Source: Vampirovibrionales bacterium
Lineage (GTDB): Bacteria; Cyanobacteriota; Vampirovibrionia; Vampirovibrionales; Vampirovibrionaceae
Length of the DNA: 64,000 nt
Assembly: GCA_029866025.1 (NCBI GenBank)
Contig: JARXAD010000013.1
Location: forward strand, 124,001 to 188,000
Reading direction: 5' to 3'
Position numbers and translations under genes: made by a program. The notes beneath the pieces are model-generated. The model was not told the origin of the DNA. It saw nothing but the letters and a program-made list of their open reading frames with translations, and did no database searches. This document shows positions 30,289 to 40,652 of this stretch, one piece after another (within the stretch, counting starts at the first letter, position 1; every line of letters begins with the position of its first letter).

Positions 30289-31194
30289 CTACTTTGTTGT
30301 GGTTTTGTTACAAGCCAGTTGCTGCTTGGCGGCTTTCCATAGGTCGTCCCACTCGGTGGTGGAGAGGGATTGTAGGCTTCGGTTGGGCATGGTGGTGGCA
30401 ACCAACTGCTCCATTACTGTAAAACGCTGGGTAAATTTGGTGTTGGCTCGGTGAAGGGCGGTTTCGGCGTCCAGCCCGTAATGGTTAGCCAAGCTGGTAA
30501 AGGCAAAAAAGATGTCGCCCAGTTCGTCTTCCATGCGGCTGGGATCTTTCTCTACTGTTTCAGCCTTAAATTCTGCTACTTCGCTCATCACGCACTCCCA
30601 GAGGCTGTCATCGTTGGGCCAGGCAAAGCCCACTTTGACGGCTTTGCGGCTCAGTTGGGTGGTTTGCATCAGCGCCGGTAAATGTTTGGAAATCCCATCC
30701 AGGACGCTGGTAGTTGCTTGGGTTTCTCCCTTTTCAGCGGCTTTAATGTCACTCCATTGGGCTTTCACGGCGTCAGCAGAATCAATGGTGTTATCGGTAT
30801 TGGAAAACACATGAGGATGGCGCCGAATCATCTTCTCCGTGAGGTTCTGTACCACTTCATCGGCGGTAAACCAACCGGCTTCCGTCGCTAATTGGGCATG
30901 CAGCACTACCTGAAGGAGAACGTCCCCCAACTCATCTTTAAAGGCAGTAATGGTTTCAGCCGTTGGTTGGGTTGTTACGGCGTCAATGGCGTCCAGGGTT
31001 TCGTGAGATTCTTCCAGCAGGTATTTTTTAAGGCTGGCGTGGGTTTGTTTTAAGTCCCACGGGCAACCGGCGGTGGGGTGGCGCAGTTGGGCCATTACGG
31101 CCAACAGGGTTTCCCACGGAGGAATGGATTGGGCGGATGCTTGGGTTGCCGGATCGCTGACCCCTGCAAAGGGCGTCGTGTGAATGGAGGACAT
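30289..31194 (-). CDS. mazG: nucleoside triphosphate pyrophosphohydrolase MazG
   Basis: CPWDLKQTHASLKKYLLEESHE, DELGDVLLQVVLHA. Confidence 0.95.
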   Translation of the reverse strand: MSSIHTTPFAGVSDPATQASAQSIPPWETLLAVMAQLRHPTAGCPWDLKQTHASLKKYLLEESHETLDAIDAVTTQPTAETITAFKDELGDVLLQVVLHAQLATEAGWFTADEVVQNLTEKMIRRHPHVFSNTDNTIDSADAVKAQWSDIKAAEKGETQATTSVLDGISKHLPALMQTTQLSRKAVKVGFAWPNDDSLWECVMSEVAEFKAETVEKDPSRMEDELGDIFFAFTSLANHYGLDAETALHRANTKFTQRFTVMEQLVATTMPNRSLQSLSTTEWDDLWKAAKQQLACNKTTTK

Positions 31195-31299
31195 GGTGGA
31201 CTTTCTCGTGTGGTGGCAGTACCTTCGGGTTAGAATGACACGATTATACGACTTTTCCTTCTTTCCTGCCCCTTTTATTGATAGTTATTGATTGCCTGT

Positions 31300-32331
31300 A
31301 TGCACCCTTCTGTCGCCATGAACAACGCTGTTGCCGCATCCGTTAGCCCTGCTGATTTGTTTGGACCAGCGACGGAGGCCTTGCGCCAAGCCAAAACCCT
31401 GTTTGTCACGGTCCACGTTAACCCCGATGGGGATGCCTTAGGATCGGCCTTAGCAATGGTTCGCTTGTGTGAGGCGGCGTTTCCTCACTTACAGCAAGTG
31501 GATTGCGTGATGGACGGCGAGCCTGCCGAGTATTTGTGCGTGATTCCCGACTTGCCTCGTGTGAAGAACATTCATACCGATACGACCTTGCTGGCTGAAT
31601 ACGATGTAGCCTTATCGTGCGATAGCGGTAGCTTGGAGCGTTTGGGAGCCTGCGCCGACCGCTACAAAGCGGCAAAAACCACTATCAATCTCGATCACCA
31701 TGTGAGCAACACCCTGTTTGCCGATATTAATTTACTGATGTACGACGCTGCCGCCAGTGGCGAAGTGGTGGCCCATTGGATGGAACAGCTGGGTGTGGCT
31801 CTTACGCCTGAGTCGGCGTCTGCCATTTATACGACCTTGGTGACGGATACGGGCGGCTTTCGGTTTTCCAGCACCACGCCGTATACCCACCGTTTGGCGG
31901 CCCAGTGCGTGGAAGCGGGTTGTGACCACACCGCCATTTACAAAAATATTTTTGAGTACCGACCCAAGGTGCAAATTTTACTTATTAGCGAAGCCGTGGC
32001 AGCAGCGACGTTTGAGTTGGACAATCAATTTGCCTGGACCACAGTCACTCAAGCTCAGTTGGGTAAATACAAGGCCTTGGAAGAACACACCGAAGGGGTG
32101 GTGGATGCCCTGCGCCAAATGCGTGAGGTAAGCGTGGCCGCCTTTTTTAAAGAAATGCCCGACGGTACCGTCAAAGCCAGCTTGCGCAGCGATAAACCCT
32201 CCATTAATGTGGCGGAAGTGCTGATACCTTTGGGTGGAGGGGGCCACGCCGCTGCTGCCGGGTGCAGTTTTGACATGACCCTGCCCGAAGCCTTGGCCTT
32301 GGTGCTACCCAAACTACGCGAACTGCTCTAA
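31300..32331 (+). CDS. DHH family phosphoesterase (NrnA-like)
   Basis: HVNPDGDALGSALAM, NLDHHVSN, GGGGHAAAAG. Confidence 0.9.
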   Translation: MHPSVAMNNAVAASVSPADLFGPATEALRQAKTLFVTVHVNPDGDALGSALAMVRLCEAAFPHLQQVDCVMDGEPAEYLCVIPDLPRVKNIHTDTTLLAEYDVALSCDSGSLERLGACADRYKAAKTTINLDHHVSNTLFADINLLMYDAAASGEVVAHWMEQLGVALTPESASAIYTTLVTDTGGFRFSSTTPYTHRLAAQCVEAGCDHTAIYKNIFEYRPKVQILLISEAVAAATFELDNQFAWTTVTQAQLGKYKALEEHTEGVVDALRQMREVSVAAFFKEMPDGTVKASLRSDKPSINVAEVLIPLGGGGHAAAAGCSFDMTLPEALALVLPKLRELL

Positions 32332-32695
32332 CGCACCCCGTAAAGCGGGACTTTTACACTGGCATTGGGCGTAAGCATCTAGCGGTGATGGGCTGCTAAA
32401 AAATGAGTCTCCTTGACGGGATGGGTGATGGGACGTAAGGGGTGGGAAGAAGAAAATTAGCCTAAGCGCTGGCCTTGCCCACCGGGGCGGGCAAACCGGT
32501 TATGCGGCAAGCCAGCCAACGCTTCTACTGAAAACGAAATCCGGATTCGTCCAGGATGACATCACTATAACAGATGAAGTAAAAAGCCCATAGCGAATAA
32601 CTTTTACGATCGCCCAGCAAGCTGGGTTTATATACTGAGACAAGGTGTCAGTAGCCCTAAATTGTCGGGGTTTACGCAGTATCTCGGTAAAAATA

Positions 32696-32889
32696 AACAC
32701 GCCAAGGCGTGTTGGGGCTTCGCCACTGTGGGGGACGTCTGTCCCCCACGCCCCCAGCAAAGAAGGGGACGTTGTCCCCCTCTTTGGAACTCCCCGACCG
32801 GCCACAAAAATGCGGCCCTCCACTGGAACCCGGTATACGTGGTGCGCACCTTGGCGCCGATTTTTTGTGACATCGGTGGCTGCCAGCCC
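32696..32889. repeat. hairpin-rich interspersed intergenic repeat, copy A
   Basis: AACACGCCAAGGCGTGTT, GTGGGGGAC-gtct-GTCCCCCAC, GGGGAC-gtt-GTCCCC, then 37-mer GGCGCCGATTTTTTGTGACATCGGTGGCTGCCAGCCC shared with copy B. Confidence 0.65.
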
Positions 32890-32982
32890 TTAGCTAGCTG
32901 GGCCTATATATGGCACGTGGCGTAAACATCTAAAATTTTGGTTCTTACGCTAGCTGAAAGTATATAAGCATGGCTTGGCGTG

Positions 32983-34125
32983 TCACTCTTCTGTAGGCAA
33001 GCCACCTTCAGGCAACGTGGCTGTGCTAAACCGCAAGGTTACCAGTGCAAACCACAGCAGGGCCATACCCCCCAGCAGCACCAAGTACGATTCGAGATCG
33101 TGGACATAACTGGTGGCCAACATGCCACTCATAATACACACGCCGTAAATCACACTCACCGCCCCAATTTGGGTCATCCCCGATTGCAACAACCGGTGGT
33201 GCAAGTGGCTGGCGTCCGCCACAAAGGGGCTTTTGCCTGCCAACAACCTTCGCCCCGTGGAATACACAATATCCAAAATGGGCACGGATAAAATCACCAT
33301 AGGCACCAGCATCACAGCAATTTGAGTCTTCAACACACCCGTAATGGCAATGGCTGCCAGCATAAAACCAATAAACAACGAGCCACTGTCCCCCATGAAA
33401 ATTTTGGCCGGATGCGTGTTGTACACCAAAAATCCAAGCGATGACCCCGCCAATAGCGCCGCCATAATGGCTGCCAACGGCTGATTGGTAAACACCGCCA
33501 CCACCGCCAGCGTTAGCCCCGAAAGCGTGGAAACCCCGCCAGCAAGCCCGTCCAGCCCATCAATAAAATTGACGGCGTTGGCAATACCCACCAGCCACAG
33601 CATGGTAATGGGCATACTGAGGGCGTTCAGCTTAATCCACACGGCCCAGGGTAAATCCAAGGCCGTAATTTGAACCCCCAGCTTGTAGGCCACAAATGCC
33701 GCCAAAAACTGCCCGCCCAGCTTAACGTAGGGCGATAGGTTCCACTTATCATCGGCCAGCCCCAACAAAAACATCAGGATGCCACCCACCAACATGCCGG
33801 TAGCGCCCGTATGCCACGCTGGATACTGCCCATAGCTGTAACACACCACTCCCAACCCCAGCAGCCATCCCAAAAAAATCCCCACACCCCCAAAGCGTGG
33901 AATGGCTTGGGCGTGAATTTTTCGGCCGCCGGGCTCATCCAGCAATCCGGCCTGGGTGGCCCAGGTGGTAATGGCTGGTACCACCAGCAGCGAGATAATG
34001 AGGGCGCTAAAAAAGCCCAGCAATTGTAAATATTGAATGGTCAATGCCGGAACTTCCACGCCACCCAGCGGTAACGGCAATGTGGGTAATGGAAGCGAAC
34101 TGGCAGAAGCAAAAAGAGACAGCAT
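32983..34125 (-). CDS. undecaprenyl-phosphate GlcNAc-1-phosphate transferase (WecA/MraY family)
   Basis: GGVGIFLGWLLG, NAVNFIDGLDGLAGGVS, FMGDSGSLFIGF, DASHLHHRLL. Confidence 0.9.
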   Translation of the reverse strand: MLSLFASASSLPLPTLPLPLGGVEVPALTIQYLQLLGFFSALIISLLVVPAITTWATQAGLLDEPGGRKIHAQAIPRFGGVGIFLGWLLGLGVVCYSYGQYPAWHTGATGMLVGGILMFLLGLADDKWNLSPYVKLGGQFLAAFVAYKLGVQITALDLPWAVWIKLNALSMPITMLWLVGIANAVNFIDGLDGLAGGVSTLSGLTLAVVAVFTNQPLAAIMAALLAGSSLGFLVYNTHPAKIFMGDSGSLFIGFMLAAIAITGVLKTQIAVMLVPMVILSVPILDIVYSTGRRLLAGKSPFVADASHLHHRLLQSGMTQIGAVSVIYGVCIMSGMLATSYVHDLESYLVLLGGMALLWFALVTLRFSTATLPEGGLPTEE

Positions 34126-34145
34126 GTAAAAAAACTTACATCAAC

Positions 34146-35426
34146 CTAAACGGCTTGCAGTTGAGGGGCGTGAGCCTCAATGCTTGGGTACAGTGGGTAT
34201 TGCTGGCATAGTTGAGCCACAGACTGACGGGCGCTTTCTGCCGTTACGGTCTGTTTTAAGACACCGGCAATGAGTTGCCCAATGGTGGTAAATTCGGCGG
34301 TGCCAAAGCCACGGCTGGTGAGGGCGGGGGTGCCCAACCGCAGGCCACTGGTAACAAAAGGACTTTGAGGATCGTTGGGGATGGTGTTTTTGTTGGCGGT
34401 CATGCCAGCCTCTTCCAACATGGCTTGGGCTTCTTTGCCTGTTAGGTTTAAGCTCCGCAAGTCGAGCAACATCAAATGGTTGTCTGTGCCGCCGCTAACG
34501 AGATCCACACCATTGCTCATCAAGGTTTGGGCCAGTGCTTGGGCGTTATCCACCACCGCTTGCGAGTATTTTTTAAAGCTGGGCTGCAACGCCTCGTGAA
34601 AAGCCACGGCTTTGGCGGCAATCACGTGCATCAGCGGTCCACCTTGAATGCCGGGAAACACGGCTTTATCAATGGCTTTGGCAAAGGGCTCTAAACTCAT
34701 AATCAATCCACCGCGTGGGCCCCGTAAGGTTTTGTGGGTGGTGGTGGTGACAATATGGGCGTGGGGAAACGGGCTAGGGTGATGCCCTGTGGCCACAAGC
34801 CCTGCAATGTGGGCAATATCGGCCAACAACACGGCCCCTACGTCATCGGCAATGGCGCGGAAGGCGGCAAAATCGATGGTGCGGGAATACGCGCTGGCCC
34901 CGCAAATAATGAGCTTGGGTTTGGATTCCAGGGCTTTTTGGCGCACCGTCTCCATGTCAATGCGGCCCGTGTCCACATTCACGCCATAAAAGGTGTTGTG
35001 ATAGTAAATACCCGAAATATTCACAGGGCAACCATGAGATAAGTGTCCGCCGTGAGACAAATCCAGCCCCAAAATCGTATCGCCGGGCTTTAGGCCTGCC
35101 GCCAAAAACGCGGCCAAGTTGGCTTGCGCCCCGCTGTGGGGTTGCACATTGGCATGAATATCCGGTGCATGGTCGCCGCCAAAGAGTTGCTTGGCGCGCT
35201 CCACCGCTAGGGTTTCCGCTTGGTCCACCCACTCGCAGCCGCCGTAGTAGCGCTTGGCAGAGAGGCCTTCGGCGTATTTGTTGGTAAGCACCGAGCCCAT
35301 GGCTTCCATCACTGCGGGGCTGGTGAAGTTTTCGCTGGCAATCAGCTCTAGGGTGTCGCGCTGGCGGCTCAATTCGCCGCTGATGATGGCCTCAATGGCC
35401 GGATCGACTTGGTGTAACAACGCCAT
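34146..35426 (-). CDS. glyA: serine hydroxymethyltransferase
   Basis: [42 protein letters not shown]. Confidence 0.98.
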   Translation of the reverse strand: MALLHQVDPAIEAIISGELSRQRDTLELIASENFTSPAVMEAMGSVLTNKYAEGLSAKRYYGGCEWVDQAETLAVERAKQLFGGDHAPDIHANVQPHSGAQANLAAFLAAGLKPGDTILGLDLSHGGHLSHGCPVNISGIYYHNTFYGVNVDTGRIDMETVRQKALESKPKLIICGASAYSRTIDFAAFRAIADDVGAVLLADIAHIAGLVATGHHPSPFPHAHIVTTTTHKTLRGPRGGLIMSLEPFAKAIDKAVFPGIQGGPLMHVIAAKAVAFHEALQPSFKKYSQAVVDNAQALAQTLMSNGVDLVSGGTDNHLMLLDLRSLNLTGKEAQAMLEEAGMTANKNTIPNDPQSPFVTSGLRLGTPALTSRGFGTAEFTTIGQLIAGVLKQTVTAESARQSVAQLCQQYPLYPSIEAHAPQLQAV

Positions 35427-35506
35427 GATGGGGTGCTCCTCAACCTAATGGGGTTATTTTAGCAAAAGCCCTATTCGATTGCTTTATGGTTGGAACGTTT
35501 TTCTTC

Positions 35507-35725
35507 AAGGGGGCATCTGCCCCCTTGCACCCCCGTCGGGGCCTTCCGGCTGGCCCCGAGCCCCTCAACGGCACGGGGAAACCCCGTGACCCCCGCAGCC
35601 GTAGCGTTGGCTTGGTGTTGGGTGGATTGCGAAACGATTAGGCGTGCCAATAGTGGCACGGTATTTGCGCCCACGAACGGCTGCATGCGGCGCCGATTTT
35701 TTCTGTCACCGGTGGCTGCCAGCCC
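35507..35725. repeat. hairpin-rich interspersed intergenic repeat, copy B
   Basis: AAGGGGGC-atct-GCCCCCTT, CGGGGCC...GGCCCCG, CACGGGG-aaa-CCCCGTG, CGTGCC...GGCACG, then 37-mer at 35689-35725. Confidence 0.65.
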
Positions 35726-35781
35726 GAAGCTTCGGTGGTCCTTTTTGAGAGATAACCGATAACGCCCACGAACGGCTGCAT
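35668..35781. repeat. 19-bp perfect direct repeats flanking ~76 bp
   Basis: CGCCCACGAACGGCTGCAT at 35668-35686 and 35763-35781. Confidence 0.7.
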
Positions 35782-35801
35782 TGTCGCACGTCGCTTATTG
35801 T

Positions 35802-36266
35802 TTAGCAGCGAACGGTTTGACCTACTGCGGATAGCTCATCCACGCGGGGTTGGTGGCGGTCGCCGTCAAAGGGCTCGGCTAGCCATGCGTCTACAATTTC
35901 GGCGGCACGGGGGGCGGCGGTGACGCGCCCACCCATGCATAAAATGTTGGTGTCGTTGTGGCGACGGCTCCACAGGGCGGTGCTCACGTCGTTGGCCCAA
36001 ACGGCGCGGGCAAAGACAAAGCGATTGGCGGCAATGCAGACGCCCACGCCGCTTCCGCAGCATAGGATGCCTTTAATGGCTCCGGATTCAATGCCTTCGG
36101 CGTGCAGGCGAAGCAAGGCGCTTTGGGTGACGGCGGGGTAGTCGACGGCATCTGTGCTGTGGCAGCCCATATCGATGATCTCAAAGCCTTGCTGGGTGAG
36201 GTGTTCTTTGAGGGCTTCTTTTAACGTAAATCCGCCGTGGTCAGCTGCGAGGAGAATGGAGGGCAT
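35802..36266 (-). CDS. rpiB: ribose-5-phosphate isomerase B
   Basis: AADHGGFTLKEALKEHL, DMGCHSTDAVDYP, GILCCGSGVGVCIAANR. Confidence 0.95.
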   Translation of the reverse strand: MPSILLAADHGGFTLKEALKEHLTQQGFEIIDMGCHSTDAVDYPAVTQSALLRLHAEGIESGAIKGILCCGSGVGVCIAANRFVFARAVWANDVSTALWSRRHNDTNILCMGGRVTAAPRAAEIVDAWLAEPFDGDRHQPRVDELSAVGQTVRC

Positions 36267-36400
36267 GGGGGTATTCCTTAAAGGCTTCTGTTAGTTGGTA
36301 TTGTAGCAACAATGGTTAGCAACTTTTATTTTTAGGCGTTTTTAATGAAGTAAGGTTACTCAAAACTTGCTTTTACTCAGAACGAAAGGACTCAATAAAG

Positions 36401-36838
36401 ATGATTCGTTTTAGTGGCTTAATCCTCTACAATGAACAAGCGCTTTTCAATGGTGCTAAAGATGAAGAATTTGATAGGCGTTTAAATTTCACAACGGAGA
36501 TTGCCAATAATTATAAGTGGCCTTTCCCTAAAGGAACTTCCGATTATAATTTTTCTGGCGCGTGTCCCCTTAAAAATTATGACAGCCGGACAGATGCTTT
36601 TGTGTACAGCATTCCTCATGGTGTGTACAACATTGTTCATGGTACAAAAGCAGACTGCGACAAGATGAATGAGCTTTACCCACAAGCGAACGCAGGATAT
36701 TTTGAGTACCCAACAAAATCAAAAATTCCGCTTGTTGGCAACTTGCTTAATGTTGCAATGAAACCCGTCAAGCACACCGATAAACAAATGGATAAATTGG
36801 CCAAACAACATTTTTTAAAGCAGCAAAATTACCTTTAA
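36401..36838 (+). CDS. hypothetical protein (MIRFSGLILYN...)
   Basis: 145 aa ORF followed by terminator. Confidence 0.6.
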   Translation: MIRFSGLILYNEQALFNGAKDEEFDRRLNFTTEIANNYKWPFPKGTSDYNFSGACPLKNYDSRTDAFVYSIPHGVYNIVHGTKADCDKMNELYPQANAGYFEYPTKSKIPLVGNLLNVAMKPVKHTDKQMDKLAKQHFLKQQNYL

Positions 36839-36841
36839 AAC

Positions 36842-36884
36842 AAAAGCCCCTTATTCCATGGTAATCGTGGATTGAGGGGCTTTT
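36842..36884. terminator. bidirectional intrinsic terminator
   Basis: AAAAGCCCC...GGGGCTTTT between convergent genes. Confidence 0.75.
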
Positions 36885-36906
36885 GGATTGCTAGAGCGAA
36901 TACGTG

Positions 36907-38787
36907 CTACACGGCGGCACCGGCGGGGGTGGCCTCGTCACTGGGCCTAAACTCGGCGTCAATCACGTCGTCATTGGGAGCAGAACCGGCATCGGCACCA
37001 CCTTCGGCAGAAGCACCGGCGGCAGCCGCTTGCTCATACACTTGGGTGCTGAGGGCATAGGCGGCGGTTTGCAGCTCTTCTTGCAGGGTCTTCATTTGGG
37101 CGGTGTCGTTGTTTTTTACGGCCTCGCGCAAGTTGTTAATGATGGTGGTCATCTTGTCTTTATCGGCGGCAGGCACTTTGTCACCCAAGTCGGCCAACTG
37201 GCGCTCCACACTATAGCTAAGGCTGTCGCAATTGTTGCGCAATTCCACGGCTTCTTTTTGGGCGGCATCTTCGCTGGCGTGGGCTTCGGCGTCTTTCACC
37301 ATGCGCTCAATCTCGTCATCGTTCAGGTTGGTGTTGCTGGTAATGACAATTTTTTGCTCTTTGCCGGTGGCTTGATCTTTGGCGCTGACGTTCACAATGC
37401 CGTTGGCGTCAATGTCAAAGGTCACTTCAATTTTAGGAATGCCACGCTGAGCCGTAGGCAGGCCTTCTAATCTAAAGTTGCCTAGGGTTTTGTTGTCACG
37501 GGCCATGGGGCGTTCGCCTTGTAGCACGTGAACATCCACGCTGGTTTGGTTGTCTTCAGCGGTGGAAAAGGTTTCGGTGCGGCGCACAGGAATGGTGGTG
37601 TTGCGTTCCACCAATTTGGTCATCACGCCGCCCAGGGTTTCAATACCGAGGCTCAAGGGGGTCACGTCCAGCAGCACAATGTCTTTCACTTCGCCAGCCA
37701 ATACACCGGCTTGAACGCCAGCACCAATGGCCACTACTTCATCCGGGTTCACGCCTTGGTGAGGCTCTTTGCCGCCCGTCATTTGGCGAACCAGCTCTTG
37801 CACGGCAGGGATACGAGTGGAACCGCCCACCAACACCACTTCGTCAATGTCGCTGGTGCTTACTTTGGCATCTTTGAGGGCTTGTTCCACGGGCTTGCGG
37901 CAGCGCTCAATCAGGTCGCGGGTCAGCTCGTTAAACTTGGCGCGAGACAAGGTGAGTTCCAAGTGTTTGGGGCCGTTTTGATCCGCCGTAATAAAGGGCA
38001 AGCTAATGCTGGTTTCCATCACGCTAGAAAGCTCGCACTTGGCTTTTTCGGCGGCTTCTTTGAGACGCTGCATGGCCTGTTTGTCGTTTTTTAGGTCAAT
38101 GCCTTCTTGCTTTTTAAATTCGTCGGCCAACCAGGCAATGAGTAGATCATCAAAATCGTCGCCGCCCAAGTGGGTGTCGCCGTGGGTGGATTTCACTTCA
38201 AAGACGCCGTCGCCCATTTCTAGCACGGTTACGTCAAAGGTACCGCCGCCTAAATCGAAGACGAGGATGGTTTGATCTTTACTTTCTTCCAAACCATAGG
38301 CAAAGGCAGCCGCCGTGGGCTCGTTCACAATGCGAAGGACTTCGAGGCCTGCAATTTTACCGGCATCTTTGGTGGCTTGGCGTTGGCTGTCATCAAAGTA
38401 GGCTGGCACGGTAATGACTGCCTTGGTGACTTTTTCGCCCAAATAGGTGGAGGCATCATCGGCTAGTTTGCGCAAAATTTTGGCGCTAATTTCTTGAGAC
38501 GTGTAGTCGGTGCCGTCAATATTCCATTTGTGGCCGGTGCCCATATGACGCTTATTACTGGCAATGGTGCGGTCGTGATTGAGAATGGCTTGGCGCTTGG
38601 CCAATTGGCCCACCAGCCATTCACCGGTTTTGCTTTTGGCCACGATGGAGGGGGTGGTACGGGCGCCTTCGGCGTTGGGGATGACGGTGGGTTTGCCACC
38701 TTCCATCACGGCCACGCACGAGTTGGTGGTGCCCAAATCAATACCGACGACTTTGCTGCTAGCCTTTTGGTTATTTTGGTCACTCAT
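36907..38787 (-). CDS. dnaK: molecular chaperone DnaK
   Basis: [45 protein letters not shown]. Confidence 0.99.
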   Translation of the reverse strand: MSDQNNQKASSKVVGIDLGTTNSCVAVMEGGKPTVIPNAEGARTTPSIVAKSKTGEWLVGQLAKRQAILNHDRTIASNKRHMGTGHKWNIDGTDYTSQEISAKILRKLADDASTYLGEKVTKAVITVPAYFDDSQRQATKDAGKIAGLEVLRIVNEPTAAAFAYGLEESKDQTILVFDLGGGTFDVTVLEMGDGVFEVKSTHGDTHLGGDDFDDLLIAWLADEFKKQEGIDLKNDKQAMQRLKEAAEKAKCELSSVMETSISLPFITADQNGPKHLELTLSRAKFNELTRDLIERCRKPVEQALKDAKVSTSDIDEVVLVGGSTRIPAVQELVRQMTGGKEPHQGVNPDEVVAIGAGVQAGVLAGEVKDIVLLDVTPLSLGIETLGGVMTKLVERNTTIPVRRTETFSTAEDNQTSVDVHVLQGERPMARDNKTLGNFRLEGLPTAQRGIPKIEVTFDIDANGIVNVSAKDQATGKEQKIVITSNTNLNDDEIERMVKDAEAHASEDAAQKEAVELRNNCDSLSYSVERQLADLGDKVPAADKDKMTTIINNLREAVKNNDTAQMKTLQEELQTAAYALSTQVYEQAAAAGASAEGGADAGSAPNDDVIDAEFRPSDEATPAGAAV

Positions 38788-39024
38788 GGGAATATTCCTA
38801 TTCTGTTTGGATAATAACGATGAAAAATTAGACGGTTTTAAAAAGCTGCTGGTGATTGGATCTGCAGGCGGCTGGCCACCCTAAAGATGTTTCTCAAGAC
38901 ACAGTAACCCTACTGTAGCGCATAAAACGGCCCAAAGCCCCTCGCTTAAGAAAGCTTTAATGTTCCCCCCAAGGGGGGATTGGATAGGGGGGCTTTGGTT
39001 TGGTGGCTGTTAAAATAGTTTGGC

Positions 39025-39408
39025 TTATAGGAGATGAACGTTGTGCGTTGCTGCCCACGTTTCCAGCGCATCCGTGGCAGCGCCATCCCATGCCGGTTGA
39101 GGGTCGTTATTTCGGGCATCAAACAAGGCGGTGCCTCGTTGGGTGTCGTCCGCCCAGCGAGGGTACCAGTTGGGATAGAGGTGTAAATGCAAATGGGGCT
39201 CCACCTCACTCAGCATTAGCCAATACACTTTTTTGGCACCCAGCGATTCTAGCGCAGCTGCCCAAGCAGTAGCGGCGGTAAATAATGCTGGAGGCAGATC
39301 GGCGTAGCGGGTAATTAGTGTGGGTGTGGATAGCTGAATATACCCGTTCCGCTGGCCTTGCAGGGCGACAAGAGGCTTGGTTGTTTCGTTAATAAAGGGA
39401 GAAGGCAT
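39025..39408 (-). CDS. HIT-like protein
   Basis: EVEPHLHLHLYPNW histidine motif, RGTALFDAR. Confidence 0.6.
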   Translation of the reverse strand: MPSPFINETTKPLVALQGQRNGYIQLSTPTLITRYADLPPALFTAATAWAAALESLGAKKVYWLMLSEVEPHLHLHLYPNWYPRWADDTQRGTALFDARNNDPQPAWDGAATDALETWAATHNVHLL

Positions 39409-39426
39409 GCGTAATTAGAAGTCTTA

Positions 39427-39746
39427 TTAGGCACTTATCGAGGGGTTAAAGAGTGAAGGTTTTACTAAGTGAGGTTTCATTATTTCCTTAAACTCTTTCT
39501 GCTCTTTCTCAATTTTATTTTTTTCATAATTTTGGAATATATGTCTAGTTATAAACCCTGATGCGGTTGTAAAAGGGCGAAAGCCAAGTGAGTACCTTTG
39601 GGCGTATAGCGTGTGAAATAGTCGTCGTTAACTTTTCCAAACGTTACGGTATCAACGTCATTTGCATTGACAGAATCAAAACGAGTCGCACTATTTTTTA
39701 ACGCAGCGGGCGGCATTGTGGTAGAAACCGATTGAATGGAGCGCAT
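39427..39746 (-). pseudogene. hypothetical gene with apparent frameshift near 39570-39585
   Basis: ORF 39549..39746 stops just after an alternate frame opens that reads RPFTTASGFITRHIFQNYEKNKIEKEQKEFKEIMKPHLVKPSLFNPSISA* to 39427. Confidence 0.4.
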
Positions 39747-39776
39747 GGGTAAAATCCTTAGAAGTGGTAATTGCGT

Positions 39777-40652
39777 CTAGTTTACACCCAACGTCAACTC
39801 CATCCCAATGTCCACCGGTGGGGCGCCCACGGTAATTTGGCTGGTGGAAATATGATCCACACCGGTTTGGGCAATGGCCCCAATAGTCTCTAAGGTTACG
39901 CCGCCGCTGGCTTCCGTGGTGGGGCGTTGTTCACCGGCAGGCAATGCGTTGATCATGGCCACAGCTTGGCGCAATTGTTCCAGGCTCATGTTATCCAGCA
40001 ACACATTGTCGGGGCGAATTGTTTCTGGCAACGCCAATAGCTGAGAAAGCTGTTCCAATGTATCGCATTCCACCGTTAATTTTTGGGATGCCGACAGCGA
40101 TTGGCGAAGGCGCGTTACGGCTTCTTCAATAGAGATTTCCATGGCCGCCCAATGATTATCCTTCAGCATGGCGGCATCGCCCAAGTGCATGCGGTGGTTG
40201 TGGCCTCCGCCATGAACCACGGCGGTTTTTTCCAGCATACGCAGTCCAGGGGTGGTTTTTCGGGTGTCCAACAGTTTGCACCCACAATTATTCATGGCTT
40301 TTACAAAGCGCTGAGTATGAGTGGCCACGGCGCACAAATGTTGCAAGGTATTCAGGGCCGCCCGCTCCGCCATCAGTAGCGACCCCACAGGGCCCGTGAT
40401 GGTCATTATGCATTGGCCTGTTGTTATGGAATCACCGTTATGCGCATGGGGCACGATGGTAAGCGTTTGATCCACACGTTTAAACAGTTCAGCGGTTACG
40501 TCTATCCCACTTGCCACAAGGTCTTCTCGGGTGTTAAGAGTGGCGGTACCGAATTGGGGCAGTCCACCTAGCCCGGTAACGGTGCAGTCGCCCCAAGCCA
40601 AGTCTTCAGCGAGGATGGCGTCTATCCATGAGTCCTGCGCGGTGAGACTCAT
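39777..40652 (-). CDS. nadC: nicotinate-nucleotide pyrophosphorylase (carboxylating)
   Basis: DTRKTTPGLRMLEKTAVVHGGGHNHRMHLGDAAMLKDNH. Confidence 0.97.
   Translation of the reverse strand: MSLTAQDSWIDAILAEDLAWGDCTVTGLGGLPQFGTATLNTREDLVASGIDVTAELFKRVDQTLTIVPHAHNGDSITTGQCIMTITGPVGSLLMAERAALNTLQHLCAVATHTQRFVKAMNNCGCKLLDTRKTTPGLRMLEKTAVVHGGGHNHRMHLGDAAMLKDNHWAAMEISIEEAVTRLRQSLSASQKLTVECDTLEQLSQLLALPETIRPDNVLLDNMSLEQLRQAVAMINALPAGEQRPTTEASGGVTLETIGAIAQTGVDHISTSQITVGAPPVDIGMELTLGVN

Noticed and set aside
32500-32925. ORFs in the 32.5-32.9 kb repeat region
   Set aside because: Span hairpin-rich intergenic repeats; products are Pro/Gly/Arg low-quality translations.
36904-38814. Plus-strand ORFs antisense to dnaK
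   Set aside because: Shadow ORFs; dnaK on the minus strand is unambiguous.
38788-38940. CIRCE/HrcA operator upstream of dnaK
   Set aside because: No TTAGCACTC-N9-GAGTGCTAA-like sequence found.
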